This document shows, piece by piece, positions 25,241 to 58,660 of a DNA stretch of 64,000 bases (the stretch's first letter is position 1; each line of letters begins with the position of its first letter). The notes under the pieces are model-generated. The model ran no database searches. It was not told the origin of the DNA and saw only the letters and a list, made by a program, of their open reading frames with translations. A program made the position numbers and the translations under genes. Source of the DNA: Glandiceps talaboti. Taxonomy: Eukaryota; Hemichordata; Enteropneusta; Spengelidae. The DNA lies in assembly GCF_964340395.1 (NCBI RefSeq), contig NC_135559.1, positions 22,307,121 through 22,371,120 on the forward strand. Direction: 5' to 3'.

Positions 25241-26054
25241 ACATGTTATGTACAATCTACATAAACTGTTTATAGGTTGTAGGTTCGTGTTATAAGTCTA
25301 ATATACATACCGAGTGAATCTAGTGGGAGTAATGTTAAATGACGGTATTTTATTAACATACTATGCGAGTACCATTTAATAATATCACAATTAATGACCA
25401 ATTCAAAACTATTGCTGGCTGGACTCAATAAGCTCAATTCTCTACAAATACAGTTACTGTACTTGGAAAATGTATAAAAGCGACTTTCGTGTATGAAGTA
25501 TATATCATAACAGATGGCAAGGGTGAATTGGTCTTTACAGAAACAACATGAAGAGATGAACATACATGTACAATAACGATAATTATCTAATTATTTGTAT
25601 AAATCCTATATTTAGTAAAGATATCATAGACATAATCAATATTCATAAAAGTTTCTAAATTCACATCAAATTTGTCATTATTTAAAGGGGCACAAACTAA
25701 GTTAGTATGGTTTTATGATATAATTGTATCTGCATATTATTAAACGGTATACTCAAAGTATTCTACTTACTGATTTTCAACCATCACTTGCTATCCAACT
25801 CAAACCTGGTATTAGGACCGATGACGTAGTTTATTGTACGTATCAAAACAAGTTCATGAAATCCTTACTGTGCAATTAACTGTTTTAACAATGCCAGAAG
25901 ACAATTGTAGTGTCATAGGAGAAATGCATCGACGTTGACATCATACCAGAAGAGTTCAAATGAAGTTTTTGCAAGTCTTTTCACTCGAGAAAAAAATCTT
26001 ATAAAACTTAACGTGTGCCACTTTAAAAGTAAGATTTCACACAGCGACCATATC
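25241..26054. other. Unique non-coding stretch
   Basis: No gene or repeat supported on either strand. Confidence 0.6.
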
Positions 26055-26402
26055 TTAGGGAGCAGTCATTATTTACGACCTGGGGGGTCGGAGGAATTTA
26101 GGGGGGCCACTCAAAAACTGGGGAGTGAAAGCTGAGTATGCATATGTATACATGTGTGTGAGTGTGTATGCATGTGGTGTTTCAATGGAACACTCAACCT
26201 CCATTTGTATAATGTTTGTAACACCATTAACAGTTAATGAGTTATGATGACGGTAAAATGGTGAGGGGGGGGGTTATGAACAAATCTTGTGTCAAGGAGG
26301 GAGGGGGGGGGTTACGAAAGAAATTCAAGCCAGTTACGGGGGGTCACTCAAATTTCGTGGATTTTCGAAGCAATTCCTCCGACCCCCCCCCCCCCCCGTA
26401 GA
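26055..26402 (+). mobile_element. Right-truncated MITE-like element
   Basis: It starts TTAGGGAGCAGTCATTATTT then ACGACCTGGGG, the same terminus as the 2197-2480 element. The interior holds inverted similarity: GGTCGGAGGAATT near 26086 against AATTCCTCCGACC near 26372. The outer right terminus is missing. G-run and C-run tracts generate spurious proline- and glycine-rich frames. Confidence 0.65.
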
Positions 26403-29929
<3,527 letters not shown>

Positions 29930-30460
29930 CACCCATCGAAGTATGTCTGTAGCCCGTTCATCGAAGTATGTATGTAGCCCGTCCATCGAAGTATGTCTAT
30001 AACCCGTTCATCGAAGTATGTCTGTAACCCGTTCATCAAAGTACGTCTGTAACCCATCCATCAAAATATGTCAGTAACCAGTCCATAGAAGTATATGTCT
30101 GTAACCCGTACACCAAAATATGTATGTAACCCATCCATCGATGTACGTCTGTAACCCGTCTGTAGACCATACGTCAATGTAAGTCTGTAACTCGTTCATC
30201 GGAGTAAGTTTGTAACCCGTCCATCAAAATATGTCTATAACCCGTCCATTGAAGTATGTCTGTAACCCGTATGTCTGTAACCCGTCCATCGAAGTATGTC
30301 TGTAGCCAGTTCATGTCACGTCTATAACCCGTCCATTGAAGCATGTCTGTAACCCATACATCAAAGTATGTATTTAACCCATACATCAAAGTAAGTTAAT
30401 GTCTGTAACCTTCCATCGAAGTACGTGTATGTATGCCACCCATCGAAGTTTGACTTTAAC
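29930..30460. repeat. Degenerate 25-bp minisatellite
   Basis: About 20 diverged units around GTCTGTAACCCGTCCATCGA with AGTAT. Several are shortened or carry insertions. Confidence 0.85.
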
Positions 30461-31283
30461 CCCTGGAAGTGTGGGTAATCCCTACATTTTCAGACGGGGG
30501 TGTGCGGCCTAAGTTCAAAACCATCTTCCCCTGGCAAAAGAGACTCATTCAAACGGTTGGGGATTTTGAAGGAAAATCCTCCGGTCAATTACGTATTTCT
30601 AAAGCACGAAACGTTTGCTGTTGTCGCGGGCGTTATCGACCCCATGATTTGAGAATTATCAGAAATATCGATCCATGTTTAGTGATTTGACTAGTCGAAG
30701 TGTATCTGTAATCTATCCACAGGAATAGAATAGTCTTCAAAAAGACACAATGACATTGCATTTTTAAAATAAATGTTTGAAAGTTATGTATACCACAAGA
30801 ATATTAACCTCGCTCTTTTTAGTGATGAAGACAACTTAGCCTAAAATGTTTGTATAACAGTACTACTGGAGAGCTATTATCACAACTAATATCAAATAGA
30901 CTGAAAATACTGTATATTCTATAAATAAACAAACAAACAAACACAGACACCATATCAAATACACACATTTGAGAAATGTTTATCAATTTTGTTGAAAAAA
31001 TAACCCAGCAACCCAATGAATAGAACACGGTGTTAGTGACAAGCATATTGAAGCAAATATTTCTTTAAAGTATTGGCGACGTTTATCCAATAATTCTAGC
31101 TGTAAAGACATTTGGTGTAAATCGGTTAGACTCAGCTAAACCAATATGTGTCTTACGTTAGTGTCAACTGCTGAGTCACCTACTTCGTTTGTATAAGGCA
31201 AAAATAAAAAAAAGGTTTGTTTCCGATAACATGTCTGCAGAAAATAGGGTTGGTAGGTTGAAATTTTATTAATTGTTTTCTGT

Positions 31284-31324
<41 letters not shown>

Positions 31325-31715
31325 ATTGACAATGATTGCTTCAACCCTAAGACAACATACTCGTCGATCACAATACTGCTGTGTCTGATAGTTTGATGAC
31401 GTGTATTAAAATGAAGACAATTGTATCTGGTGTCTCTGCAACAGGATTTTCATTTGTAAAAGTTACTAAAGATACTTTGGCCAAAATGTTACACAGAAAT
31501 AGAAGCATGTTGTCACCATTTTACCTTTGTGAATGTTAAAAAGCGTTTCGGCTTAGGGTCGGTCGGGTTGTCAGAAACACAATACTTTTTTATTTGGCCT
31601 AACCATTATATCTATGAGCATCGCGATCGTCTTAAGCTTTGTGACACATTGCCACTGGATAAATGATGGGTGTATTGCCATGTAAATCGGCAAGCATTGA
31701 TTTGACACGAACGTT
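30461..31715. other. Non-coding DNA with (GTT)n
   Basis: A GTT run at about 31285-31325 is the only feature. No gene seen. Confidence 0.6.
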
Positions 31716-32240
31716 TGATTGACAAGGTAACAGTGTTTCTCCAGAATTCACACACTTTATCCGTACTTACAAACATTGACAAGGTAACAGTGTTTCTCCA
31801 GAATTCACACACTTTATCCGTACTTACAAACATTGACAAGGTAACAGTGTTTCTCCAGAATTCACACACTTTATCCGTACTTACAAACATTGACAAGATA
31901 ACAGTGTTTCTCCAGAATTCACACACTTTATCCGTACTTACAAACATTGACAAGGTAACAGTGTTTCTCCAGAATTCACGCACTTTATCCGTACTTACAA
32001 ACATTGACAAGGTAACAGTGTTTATCCAGAATTCACACACTTTATCCGTACTTACAAACATTGACAAGGTAACAGTGTTTCTCCAGAATTCACACACTTT
32101 ATCCGTACTTACAGACATTGACAAGGTAACAGTGTTTCTCCAGAATTCACACACTTTATCCGTACTTACAAACATTGACAGGGTAATAGTGTTTCTCCAG
32201 AATTCACACACTTTATCCGTACTTACAAACATTGACTAGG
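31716..32240. repeat. 57-bp minisatellite, about 9 copies
   Basis: Nine near-identical 57-bp units (19 codons) with an EcoRI site GAATTC in each (core GTTTCTCCAGAATTCACACA). The period is a multiple of three, so one frame stays open on each strand (174 and 206 codons) with a 19-residue repeat. No splice, signal or family feature supports translation. A diverged partial unit follows to about 32290. Confidence 0.93.
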
Positions 32241-32718
32241 TGGTAATAGTGCACGTGTTTCTCCAGAATTAACACACCGTGTCGTACTTTTGAACACCGT
32301 TATCTTACCGTAATAAATCAACCGAGAGTAGAGTGATTGGTCAATGAAGCCCCAAACGCACAGTGAGTGGTGACAACTGTCGATGTCATCATTGTGTATT
32401 CCTCTAAAGTATAATTTACTATGGCAACAACTTAGTGTGTTATGAGACAAGACATTACGTAGAGAAATTATGAACATTGTACAGATTACAAAAGAAAACT
32501 GTACATGTAGTTTTAGATCAGTTTATGAAGGATGTGTTTTGAAAGTGATTGTTACGAAGTATGTATACAACTTCAATCCATCAATCCATGCAACAGGCAG
32601 ACTAATATTTTATAATCATATATATACATTATATATATATAATTATATATATATATACATATGTATATATAAGTATATATATACATATATATACACGTGT
32701 GTGTATGTGTGTGTGTCT

Positions 32719-32769
<51 letters not shown>

Positions 32770-33852
32770 TGTGTGTCTGTGTGAATGATGATTTAATGTA
32801 TGAAGTAGTGTAAGTTCTTATACGGACATCGTAACCACGCAATGAGCCTAAGACATAATAGGTGCCTATATATACAACGGTATACAGACTACAGCATGGA
32901 ATTGACAATGTCAGATATTGACACTATCAACAAACCCAGTAAGTGATTGCTTGCTGCACATTTTAACTATTGTTCACAGCAATATCCCTTTCTGTTGTTA
33001 TCAACGGACAGATTTTTTCACTCCTGAGTACATAGTACTTTCAGTTTTTTGTCACGCCAGCCTTATAGTATGACGTCACCATATTAACCTCTTTATCACT
33101 GTGATCGTGACCTTTGTGTTACATGAATGTTTGGGTCTTGTCGTGAAGACACTCTGACTGATTTATTTCTGCCCACTTGTCCCGTGTAAGCGGCTATGCT
33201 ATTTTCTACAGCTATGCAATATTGCAAAATAATAAACTGGTGTATATGAGGCATTGAAGTATGTAAACGAGTCTAGCTGTTGTTGACTTGAAAACACTAC
33301 TGGTTCACAAACAGAAACCGCCTCAAATAAATCACAAGTTGATATTCTTTATGAACCAACTCTAGTTATTCTCTTCAGTGGTACTATACGCCCTTTAAAT
33401 TGTGTATACTGTCAGCATTCTCTGATAGTTGGTCTTTTCACGATTACAAAGAACAACTGGCCGTATTGTACAAACTAGTACAATATCTGCCGATGACGAC
33501 AATGCGTTCAATTTTCACACCAAATAGCCGCATAAACAATGACAAACAATAACAACGCTTTGTCTGTATTCTTCGTGAGGTCGTTATAGTTTATACGGCT
33601 TTCTGGCGATTATAGCCGTCTAGAACGTCGTCGACACTCTGTCATACACACGGCCAAACTTCAAAATAAGCCTCAGATATAATGTTTTCACTATAACGCA
33701 CCATTCCTACATTCTTCTTAGCTTTCCACCTTTTAATCTCGTTTGTATAAGCTAATATATCCACATGCACGTTAGCGCGCGTCTCGCTGCCATGGTAACG
33801 ACTCATTAGTAGATTACTTGACCCCTGTACCGTCACATCATTATTATTAAAA
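32241..33852. other. Non-coding DNA with TA/TG microsatellites
   Basis: A (TA)n tract (32611-32690) runs into (TG)n (32698-32785). A palindromic TGACGTCA is at 33071-33078. GCTGCCATGGTAAC at 33786-33799 resembles an RFX X-box with one mismatch. No gene seen. Confidence 0.55.
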
Positions 33853-34146
33853 CATTTCACGAGAGGTGAATTTGTATAACGGTTCTCAGTAACCTCGTCG
33901 CCATATCTCAACATTTCACGAGAGGTGAATTTATATAACGGTTCTCAGTAACCTCGTCGCCATATCTCAGCATTTCACGAGAGGTGAATTTATATAACGG
34001 TTCTCAGTAACCTCACCATATCTCAACATTTCACGAGAGGTGAATTTATAAAACGGTTCTCAGTAACCTCGCCATATCTCAGCATTTCACGAGAGGTGAA
34101 TTTATAAAACGGTTCTCAGTAACCTCGTCGCCATATCTCAGCATTT
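33853..34146. repeat. 59-bp minisatellite
   Basis: Five units with core CATTTCACGAGAGGTGAATT then TATATAACGGTTCTCAG. The third and fourth are shortened by loss of GTCG near CCTCG/CCATATC. Confidence 0.93.
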
Positions 34147-35119
<973 letters not shown>

Positions 35120-35475
35120 TACATACATACATACATACATACATACATACATACATACATACATACATACATACATACATACATACATACATACATACAT
35201 ACAGTAAGTTTAAGAATAGCATGAAGAATGCACCCCTCAGTTTTTGCGTAATCCCCCCCCACACACACACACACACGTACGTACGTACGTACGTACGTAC
35301 GTACATACATACACACACACACACGCACACACACACACACGTACGTACGTACGTACACACACACACATACACACATACATACATACATACATACATACAC
35401 ACACACATACATACATACATACATACATACATACATACATACATACATACGTGTGTGTGTGTGTGTGTGTGTGTC
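35120..35475. repeat. Compound microsatellite with dispersed unique block
   Basis: (TACA)n, then a unique block starting CAGTAAGTTTAAGAATAGCA (35203), then C run, (CA)n, (GTAC)n, (CA)n, (TACA)n and (GT)n. The first three parts duplicate the arrangement at 2537-2780. Long Y/V/C- or H/T-rich frames on both strands are artefacts. Confidence 0.93.
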
Positions 35476-35861
35476 ACGTGATATTGTGTTACACAAGACT
35501 GGATACAAAGCCCAATATCACGTCATTCAATTAATGCCACATACCAGTACCGAGTTTAAATCATACCCGTTGCCTTGACAACCATTTATCAAGGCTTTGT
35601 GAAATGAATAGCAATACAGTATACAAATAATTGTAATTCTTGTTTCTCCTTCAAACTACATTTAATAATCGCCTACTTATTCCAATGGTGGGCAATGACA
35701 CGCTAGAGTGAATATATCCTACAATATGGCGACTTTTTTCACCACGAAAGTCACGTCCACTCAAAACATATAAAAACGTCCAATAGTTTCCATGACAACA
35801 ATATGTTCTGTTTATTATTCATTAAGGGAGGTGATGTTTATTGTTTTAACTAGTAATGTTT
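35476..35861. other. Unique non-coding stretch
   Basis: Nothing recognised. Confidence 0.5.
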
Positions 35862-36320
35862 ACATACATTTTAGTCCATTCTAGCTATGTTACAGGTAAT
35901 GTCTACATACATTTTAGTCCATTCTAGCTATGTTACAGGTAATGTCTACATACATTTTAGTCCATTCTAGCTATGTTACAGGTAATGTCCACATACATCT
36001 TAGTCTATCCTAGCTATGTTACATGTAATGTCTACATACATCTTAGTCTATCCTAGCTATGTTACATGTAATGTCTACATACATCTTAGTCTATCCTAGC
36101 TATGTTACATGTAATGTCTACATACATTTTAGTCCATCTTAGCTATGTTACATGTAATGTCTACATACATCTTAGCCTATATTAGCTATGTTACATGTAA
36201 TGTCCACATACATCTTAGTCTATCCTAGCTATGTTACATGTAATGTCTACATACATCTTAGTCCACCTTAGCTATGTTACATGTAATGTCTACATACATC
36301 TTAGTCCACCTTAGCTTAGA
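35862..36320. repeat. 43-bp minisatellite
   Basis: About 10.5 units with core AATGTCTACATACATCTTAG then TCTATCCTAGCTATGTTACATG. The first three units differ from the rest (ATTTTAGTCCATTC, ACAGG), so the array has two sub-blocks. Confidence 0.93.
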
Positions 36321-38809
36321 AATATCAATGCATACTATAAAACAATTCAAGTTTCATGGGTTTATTTGTATTTTAAATACATAAACTACAATTTCACTGA
36401 TATTTCTAACATGTTTTCAAAATTGCCCTGCAAGATCTAGATATGTTATGTTTACATTTTTTATGGTAAAATACAAGTACTGTACAATATCCCCAAATAA
36501 GCATTTGTGTGGCTAACCTCCCCTTGATAACAATAGACTCTACTTGAATCAAAGGTCACTCTTGGTATATGAGATGAATTCATTAGTTCATAGAGGTATG
36601 TAGGCAATGCTGTAAAATAGTCTACGCTTTTCTACCACTCGTTCTAATAACTTTCCATTATAAAATAATAATAACAAAATCTTGCACGTCACAAGTACAT
36701 GATTGTATTGAATCGTTCAATTATTATTACATTACATTATTAATATTATTGAATTTGTCACGTTATTATTCAATTTATATTTAAAACGCTAATGAAACTA
36801 TAGTCGGAATGTTTCAGTAGAAATCACCATGGACACACTGGACACCCCTCCCCCTCCCTCCCCAATACCACAAAGAACTATTATGTCGACAACAACGTAT
36901 GTCGTGGCTCACATCAACATTGACAAAGAGGGCGAAGTGACACAACAATTCTTCACCGGTAAACAATTTTACTATTCATGCGGCTTACCTAATTAACATT
37001 GCTCGAAGAGATTATTTCGTTTCCAAAAGCACTACACACCAACATTTGGCAAATCCCGCAAGGCATAATTAAAGCAATGTAGAATTTCAACACCACCCTA
37101 CTGGCAGGGTACATCGAGGTTAGGCTGGGATCAGAATTTACGGAAGGGGGGAGGAGGCATGGGGAGAAAATATTTTGGTCAATTTTTTTTTCGCAGCCAC
37201 TTCGCGGTCTCAAAAATGTCATGACTCCAAAAATAAACCCAAGAATTTTCGTATCCCCCCTCTACACACATTTTAATATGTGTAATTATACAGTAACCCC
37301 CACCCCAACCCACCAACACACACACTCTCTTCAGAGATGTACAGTATTGTACGCTACATTAAAGTAACAGTGGAAATCAACCGGCGTCCATACAAAACAA
37401 TGAGATATTTCTTTACAATAAGATGTGGGCTTTAATTGCAAAAAAAGGTCTCGCACTGAGCTGTAACCTGTACTTGGATATACTTAGCCAGCAGGGTTTT
37501 ATCCTTCAATCTTGACTTTGGGCAGAAACAGCCTCCCCATGATAGCTAGTGTGGAGGGTGTAGGATGGACGGTAAGCACTTCTTCTGAAAATAATGACAT
37601 GCCAGAGGCCATTTAAAATCATAAAATTTCAAATTGTACACATTATTGAAAGCCATAGAGTACTTGATTATTGTATAACTGTATGGCTATATTCTCTACA
37701 CTTTACTAACTTATACAACGATATTTTGACAGCCACATACACATTTGCTTGGCTATTGACTGCCTCATAATTAAATGTAAATAAAGTTAACAATTTTGCA
37801 AACTACAAGGTAAACTACTGCTCGTGAGGTTTGAATGCTCAAAAAAGTCTCCATAGAGAGAGATAGACAACCTTCAATAACAGTGCAACCTACAAAAATA
37901 ATGGTTCAACCTAACTACAAAGACAATAGTGGTACAGCGAGAATGCCAGAAATGGTACAACCAAGTAGATCTCCTCAACTCCCCTCGAAATACAATCCAT
38001 GCTGCTAACGGAAACAAATTTAAATCCTTCACATATAATATCAATTTCTGTCCTACCAAGTTCCCGTTTACATGAACCTCCGTAACCATGCATAATGTTA
38101 CGTTTGTTATTGTATAAACTAACAAATAATACTTCCTTCAGCATCCTTCACGAGTAGTTTTATTTCACTGACGACGCGTCAAACGCTTTTTAGATGGTTA
38201 GATGTACAGCGAGATTAGAAGGCTATATTTACCTAATGGGCTTTTTATTCCTAGACATCACCTGCTACCATTATAGTATTGGCATTCACAGACAAATAAC
38301 ACATACTTGGATTTTAAATTTATATTTACATCGGGATTTTGCTCGATCAAAATTATAGAAATCACAATAAATTAATTAAAGGACTTAGTGCCGACCTGCG
38401 CTACATTGATTGATTGATTGATTCGTGTTTCCAAGTAACATTACAAAACCTAGACAGATAATATGCACTCTGAAATGAAAGCCGTTCAGTATGGGTGTAA
38501 CACTCATATGTCAAAAAACACAACAGCAAGTGACAGTAGATATAGTAGTCCGATTCAGAAATACAGACACGGTGACACTGATACATTAGATTAAGACTAC
38601 ATCACGTGACAAATAATATATGTGAATAAAATGTACACAGCATACATCATGTAATAGTTAGAAAATAAAGACATGGTATTAGTAAAATGTTGATCGTTTA
38701 GGTCGTTAGAATACTTTAATCATTAGCCATTCCACGTGTGTCACTTGATGTCATTAGCAGATTGACGTCCATGAGATTGTGAAGAACAAAAGACGTTTTG
38801 AATAGTCGT

Positions 38810-38870
<61 letters not shown>

Positions 38871-39027
38871 CACTAGAAGTCACATCGTTCCTTTTGTACA
38901 GTATACTTAAACCAACCTAAATGTACGGGATGACGTAACTAAAATACCTTACTGTGGGTTATTTAGCGTCTATTCACCCAATAAAGTTTAATGTCGTTTT
39001 CAGTCGCCTCATGACATTTCACTGAAA
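36321..39027. other. Non-coding DNA upstream of the exchanger gene
   Basis: No gene seen. (GT)n at about 38811-38868. C- and G-rich short tracts at 36845-36865 and 37141-37165. Confidence 0.55.
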
Positions 39028-39347
39028 CCGAGCAATTCCTCGCCTTTTTCGATATCCGACTCTGCTAACTGCAAGCAAACTACTGTCGGCGGTTCAATAT
39101 AATAATAATGATAATAAACTTTATTTAGACTCGATAGGTAAAAATCTTTTTTCGTAAGGGTCGAGAACATTTACTGCAGACATAAAAATGAACAATAACA
39201 ATACAATAGCAGAAAATGACAATATATACAATTGCAAAATATTCAATTACGATACACAAAAAGTACAACAGACCAAAATACGAACAATAACTGAGATAAA
39301 TTTTTACAGACGATACACGTACATACTAAAATTTTACATTGTCATCG

Positions 39348-39386
<39 letters not shown>

Positions 39387-39626
39387 TTGGTTTTTATTTT
39401 ATAGTGTTGTTCAATTCTGTGCTCAAGAAACACTTTACAATTATTAGCCCTGGCATGGATCTATAGCGGCACAACGGTCATTTACTTCCTCAACTCATGG
39501 GGGAGCATACAATGCATAAAACCCTCAAAGTAATATTTATGACAATATCGAACAATCCCTCGCCTTATTCGATATCTGACTGTTAGCTAACTCCGGGCTA
39601 ACTATTACTGTTAGTGGCAATCCCTC
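39028..39626. mobile_element. Possible retroelement fragment flanked by long diverged direct repeats
   Basis: The segment starts with ATAATAATGATAATAAAC and TTTATTTAGACTCG, contains an (AAT)n tract (39348-39385), and continues into a stretch with CAACGGTCATTTACTTCCTC. It is flanked by two related copies of about 75 bp beginning GCAATTCCTCGCC (39035) and ACAATCCCTCGCC (39552). No coding remnant is visible, so the class is uncertain. Confidence 0.35.
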
Positions 39627-40264
39627 GCCTTGCCAGATCTCGAGACCTAGTCAAGGGCGCCCGAAGTGAACTCAGCTATCATGTATTTTAAAATTTGTCC
39701 GTGATATCCGAGATATTAGCATATATCCATCAGCTTCGTGTGACAATAAAGTTATATATATATATATATTAGGTAGCCATATACTGATGTTCTGACATCA
39801 AAATATTGCTTCGCGCGTTCAAAGACGGAAATACTATGCTGCCGCGCTTTCCGGGAAAAGAACGAAAGAACGAAAGCTGCTGCGCGAGGGGGGACGGTTT
39901 AACCTTTAGAATACAGAACATGTATTGAAAAAAGACGTTTGCCATTATCAGTAATGGTTAGAAATATGGGAATGTCTGTCTGCTGTCTGTCTCGTTGCAT
40001 CATTCAGCAAACATAGCCAAGTTGATACCAGAAAGTGAGTGTCATCAATATCATGTCATCACGATCATGACATCGTCAAAGTATATGATCATGAGTAGTT
40101 TTTAATCGCCAGTTCAAGGTTCAGTGGCATTTCACTTGTAACTGTTACCGTCTGCACATTTTTCCCGGTGTTTCAAATCAAAGTGTGTCCAACTGGGATT
40201 CTTCTTCTTTGCGTAACCTAAGTGTAAGATATACTAACACTCCGTTTCCTTTTATTTTCTACAG
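39627..40264 (+). promoter_or_regulatory. Possible promoter / 5' UTR of the SLC24 gene
   Basis: A locally GC-rich patch (39812-39900, with CGCGCG and CCGCGC words) lies about 400 bp before the first coding exon. AAA|GTGAGT at 40035 could be the donor of a 5' UTR exon pairing with the acceptor TTTTCTACAG at 40255-40264. This is inferred only from the strong acceptor lying 4 bases before the start codon. No transcript evidence is available. Confidence 0.3.
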
Positions 40265-40268
40265 GGCG

Positions 40269-56155
<15,887 letters not shown>

Positions 56156-56194
56156 CGATGACATTATTACCACTGTTACCATCATCAAGTGATC

Positions 56195-56200
56195 AATAAA
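56195..56200 (+). terminator. Polyadenylation signal candidate
   Basis: AATAAA 40 bp after the stop codon, which would give a very short 3' UTR. Longer alternatives cannot be excluded because the next 600 bp has no competing gene. Confidence 0.5.
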
Positions 56201-56837
56201 TGTCTTGGATTAGTTCTATACTTGTACTGTATATGAGTATTACATTAAGGTGGTATGTCAGTCATCTCATTCATACATGGATATACTGTCAATACCACAA
56301 TAGTCATATAGGAGATTTGAAGTTTGACAAAGTGACTGTCAAAAGTTTCTATGGAGGTGTCAGTAAATGATCAGAAACCATTGATGTAATATATGTTATT
56401 ATGTACCCTCACCATTCACAACAATAATGGCCGTCTGTAACTAAACTCCATACTATTCTGGTATTGACAGTATTATTCATGGATCACTCAGTATACTGAT
56501 GATAAGCTTACAGACACACTGTCCTCTTTGACAATATCAGCCATGTATGTGTACCACTACAGAATACAGACACAATATCATATTTCGCATTGGACCAATT
56601 GCTACACCCATGAAGTGTTACATGTATATATTGATAATAATCACCAGTTGTCATGACAACAAGATTGTTTGCACCAAACCTTATATCTAGTATTTTAGAC
56701 TATGATTGATGTCAGTGTTGATTGATATATCAATCTGTAATAGTTTTCAATATCGTATTATAGCAGTACTAGTAACTATATCATTTACAACTAATGATAC
56801 TATCATGATGTAGATATTTCAAGTTACTAAATTCAAT
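56201..56837. other. Downstream non-coding DNA
   Basis: Unique, AT-rich, may include 3' UTR. No gene seen. Confidence 0.55.
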
Positions 56838-57256
56838 CCAATCTGATTAAAATCCAATGTAGTGAACTCGGCACAATTTCTTTATTTACCTACTACTTTT
56901 ATTGTCATTTTTTCATGTTTTGTTCTGTGGGTGCCTGATACCTACGTCTGACACAATACCATAGGAGTTCTCGTAATGAATTGCATACTTACCAATAGCC
57001 AATCAGAATTTATCTTACAATATAACACTCAATGTTCGAAATTGAAAGAAAGAGAACCACCAAACAATAGCATCATTCATTGTTGTGTGCGCTCTGTGCT
57101 CAAGCTATTTTAGTTTGGCTCGAGAACAACTATGGTATTGTGTCAGATGTAGTTATCGGGTGCTCACAGAGCTAAAAAAGAACAAACGACAATAAATGTT
57201 AGCGCTAAATAAAGAAATTGCAGCAAATTCAGTACATTGAATTTTAATCAGATTGG
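56838..57256. mobile_element. Foldback element, copy 3
   Basis: The ends CCAATCTGATTAAAATCCAA and its inverse TTGAATTTTAATCAGATTGG match the termini of the two foldback copies in the 17409-19249 transposon. Inner inverted segments (GACACAATACCATAGGAGTT near 56951 against AACTATGGTATTGTGTCAGA near 57128) extend the palindrome. Flanking copies of a 25-bp sequence (TAGATATTTCAAGTTACTAA at 56812; TAGACATTTCCAGTTACTAG at 57262) look like a diverged direct duplication. No coding frame. Confidence 0.8.
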
Positions 57257-57845
57257 ATGATCTAGACATTTCCAGTTACTAGATTCACTTTAAGTATTAT
57301 GGGATATCTAGATACAAGAAGTAAGTTGTAGGGTCAAAATAATAAGTTCAAGTCAGAAATGGCTTTGCAAAATTTGCTGGTAATTTTCCCCCCATTTCAG
57401 TTTGTTTTGTTTTGTTTCGATTTACTTCCATAGCCTAATATGATGTACCGTTACTATGGTAAAATTGTGTACATGACTGTGTGCTACCCCAATATTACAC
57501 ATTCAAGTAGTCAGTCCACTGTTTGACATCTAGGCTAACTGTATACAATTAGCTGAATTGATGTGTGTACTCTGTACTCTGGTTTGATGTCCATGTGTAA
57601 ACAGTATAAGTAAACAAATCCTTCTTTGTTGGATGTAGATAAGATTTGATCACTACAAGTAATTCTACATACTTCAGTAAAGTATGAAATTAAAGTTAGT
57701 ACTTAGAAAAATAATATTTACATCTGCTAAGATTTATGACTAGTCAAAAAACAACACAAATTTGAAATCTGATATGTCATAACCACCATTGACTTGGACT
57801 GATAAGTATTTAACAAATACAGCATCTACTTCTCTGTCTTTGAAA
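57257..57845. other. Unique non-coding stretch
   Basis: Nothing recognised apart from the right-hand flanking direct repeat at its start. Confidence 0.55.
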
Positions 57846-58455
57846 ACTCCAATGCCAGGTTAGTATGACATTGAAAACTCCAATGCCAGGTTAGTATGAC
57901 ATTGAAAACTACAATGCCAGGTTAGTATGACATTGAAAACTCCAATGCCAGGTTAGTATGACATTGAAAACTCCAATGCCAGGTTAGTATGACATTGAAA
58001 ACTACAATGCCAGGTTAGTATGACATTGAAAACTCCAATGCCAGGTTAGTATGACATTGAAAACTACAATGCCAGGTTAGTATGACATTGAAAACTCCAA
58101 TGCCAGGTTAGTATGACATTGAAAACTACAATGCCAGGTTAGTATGACATTGAAAACTACAATGCCAGGTTAGTATGACATTGAAAACTCCAATGCCAGG
58201 TTAGTATGACATTGAAAACTACAATGCCAGGTTAGTATGACATTGAAAACTACAATGCCAGGTTAGTATGACATTGAAAACTACAATGCCAGGTTAGTAT
58301 GACATTGAAAACTACAATGCCAGGTTAGTATGACATTGAAAACTACAATGCCAGGTTAGTATGACATTGAAAACTACAATGCCAGGTTAGTATGACATTG
58401 AAAACTACAATGACAGGTTAGTATGACATTGAAAACTACAATGCCAGGTTAGTAT
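57846..58455. repeat. 31-bp minisatellite
   Basis: About 20 units with core CAATGCCAGGTTAGTATGAC then ATTGAAAACT. An ACTCC/ACTAC variant alternates irregularly. Confidence 0.95.
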
Positions 58456-58660
58456 GACATCATTGGACTACTTACAATACCAAATTAGTATGATGTCATT
58501 GGACTACTTACAATACCAAATTAGTATGACATCATTGGACTACTTACAATACCAAATTAGTATGATGTCATTGGACTACTTACAATACCAAATTAGTATG
58601 ACATCATTGGACTACTTACAATACCAAATTAGTATGATGTCATTGAACTACAATGCCAAA
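58456..58660. repeat. 36-bp minisatellite with 72-bp dimer
   Basis: About 5.5 units with core GGACTACTTACAATACCAAA then TTAGTATGA. Successive units alternate GACATC and GATGTC, so the true period is 72 bp. The unit is related to the preceding 31-bp one (shared TTAGTATGA and CATTG) and follows it directly. Confidence 0.92.

Noticed and set aside
31612-32239. Long frames on both strands over the 57-bp repeat as a repetitive protein gene
   Set aside because: The period is a multiple of three, so openness is expected. Both strands are open at once, and there is no start context, splice structure or known domain.
40185-40268. Upstream in-frame ATG as exchanger start
   Set aside because: A strong acceptor (TTTTCTACAG) ends at 40264, and the upstream peptide is not conserved-looking. 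ATG 40269 is preferred.
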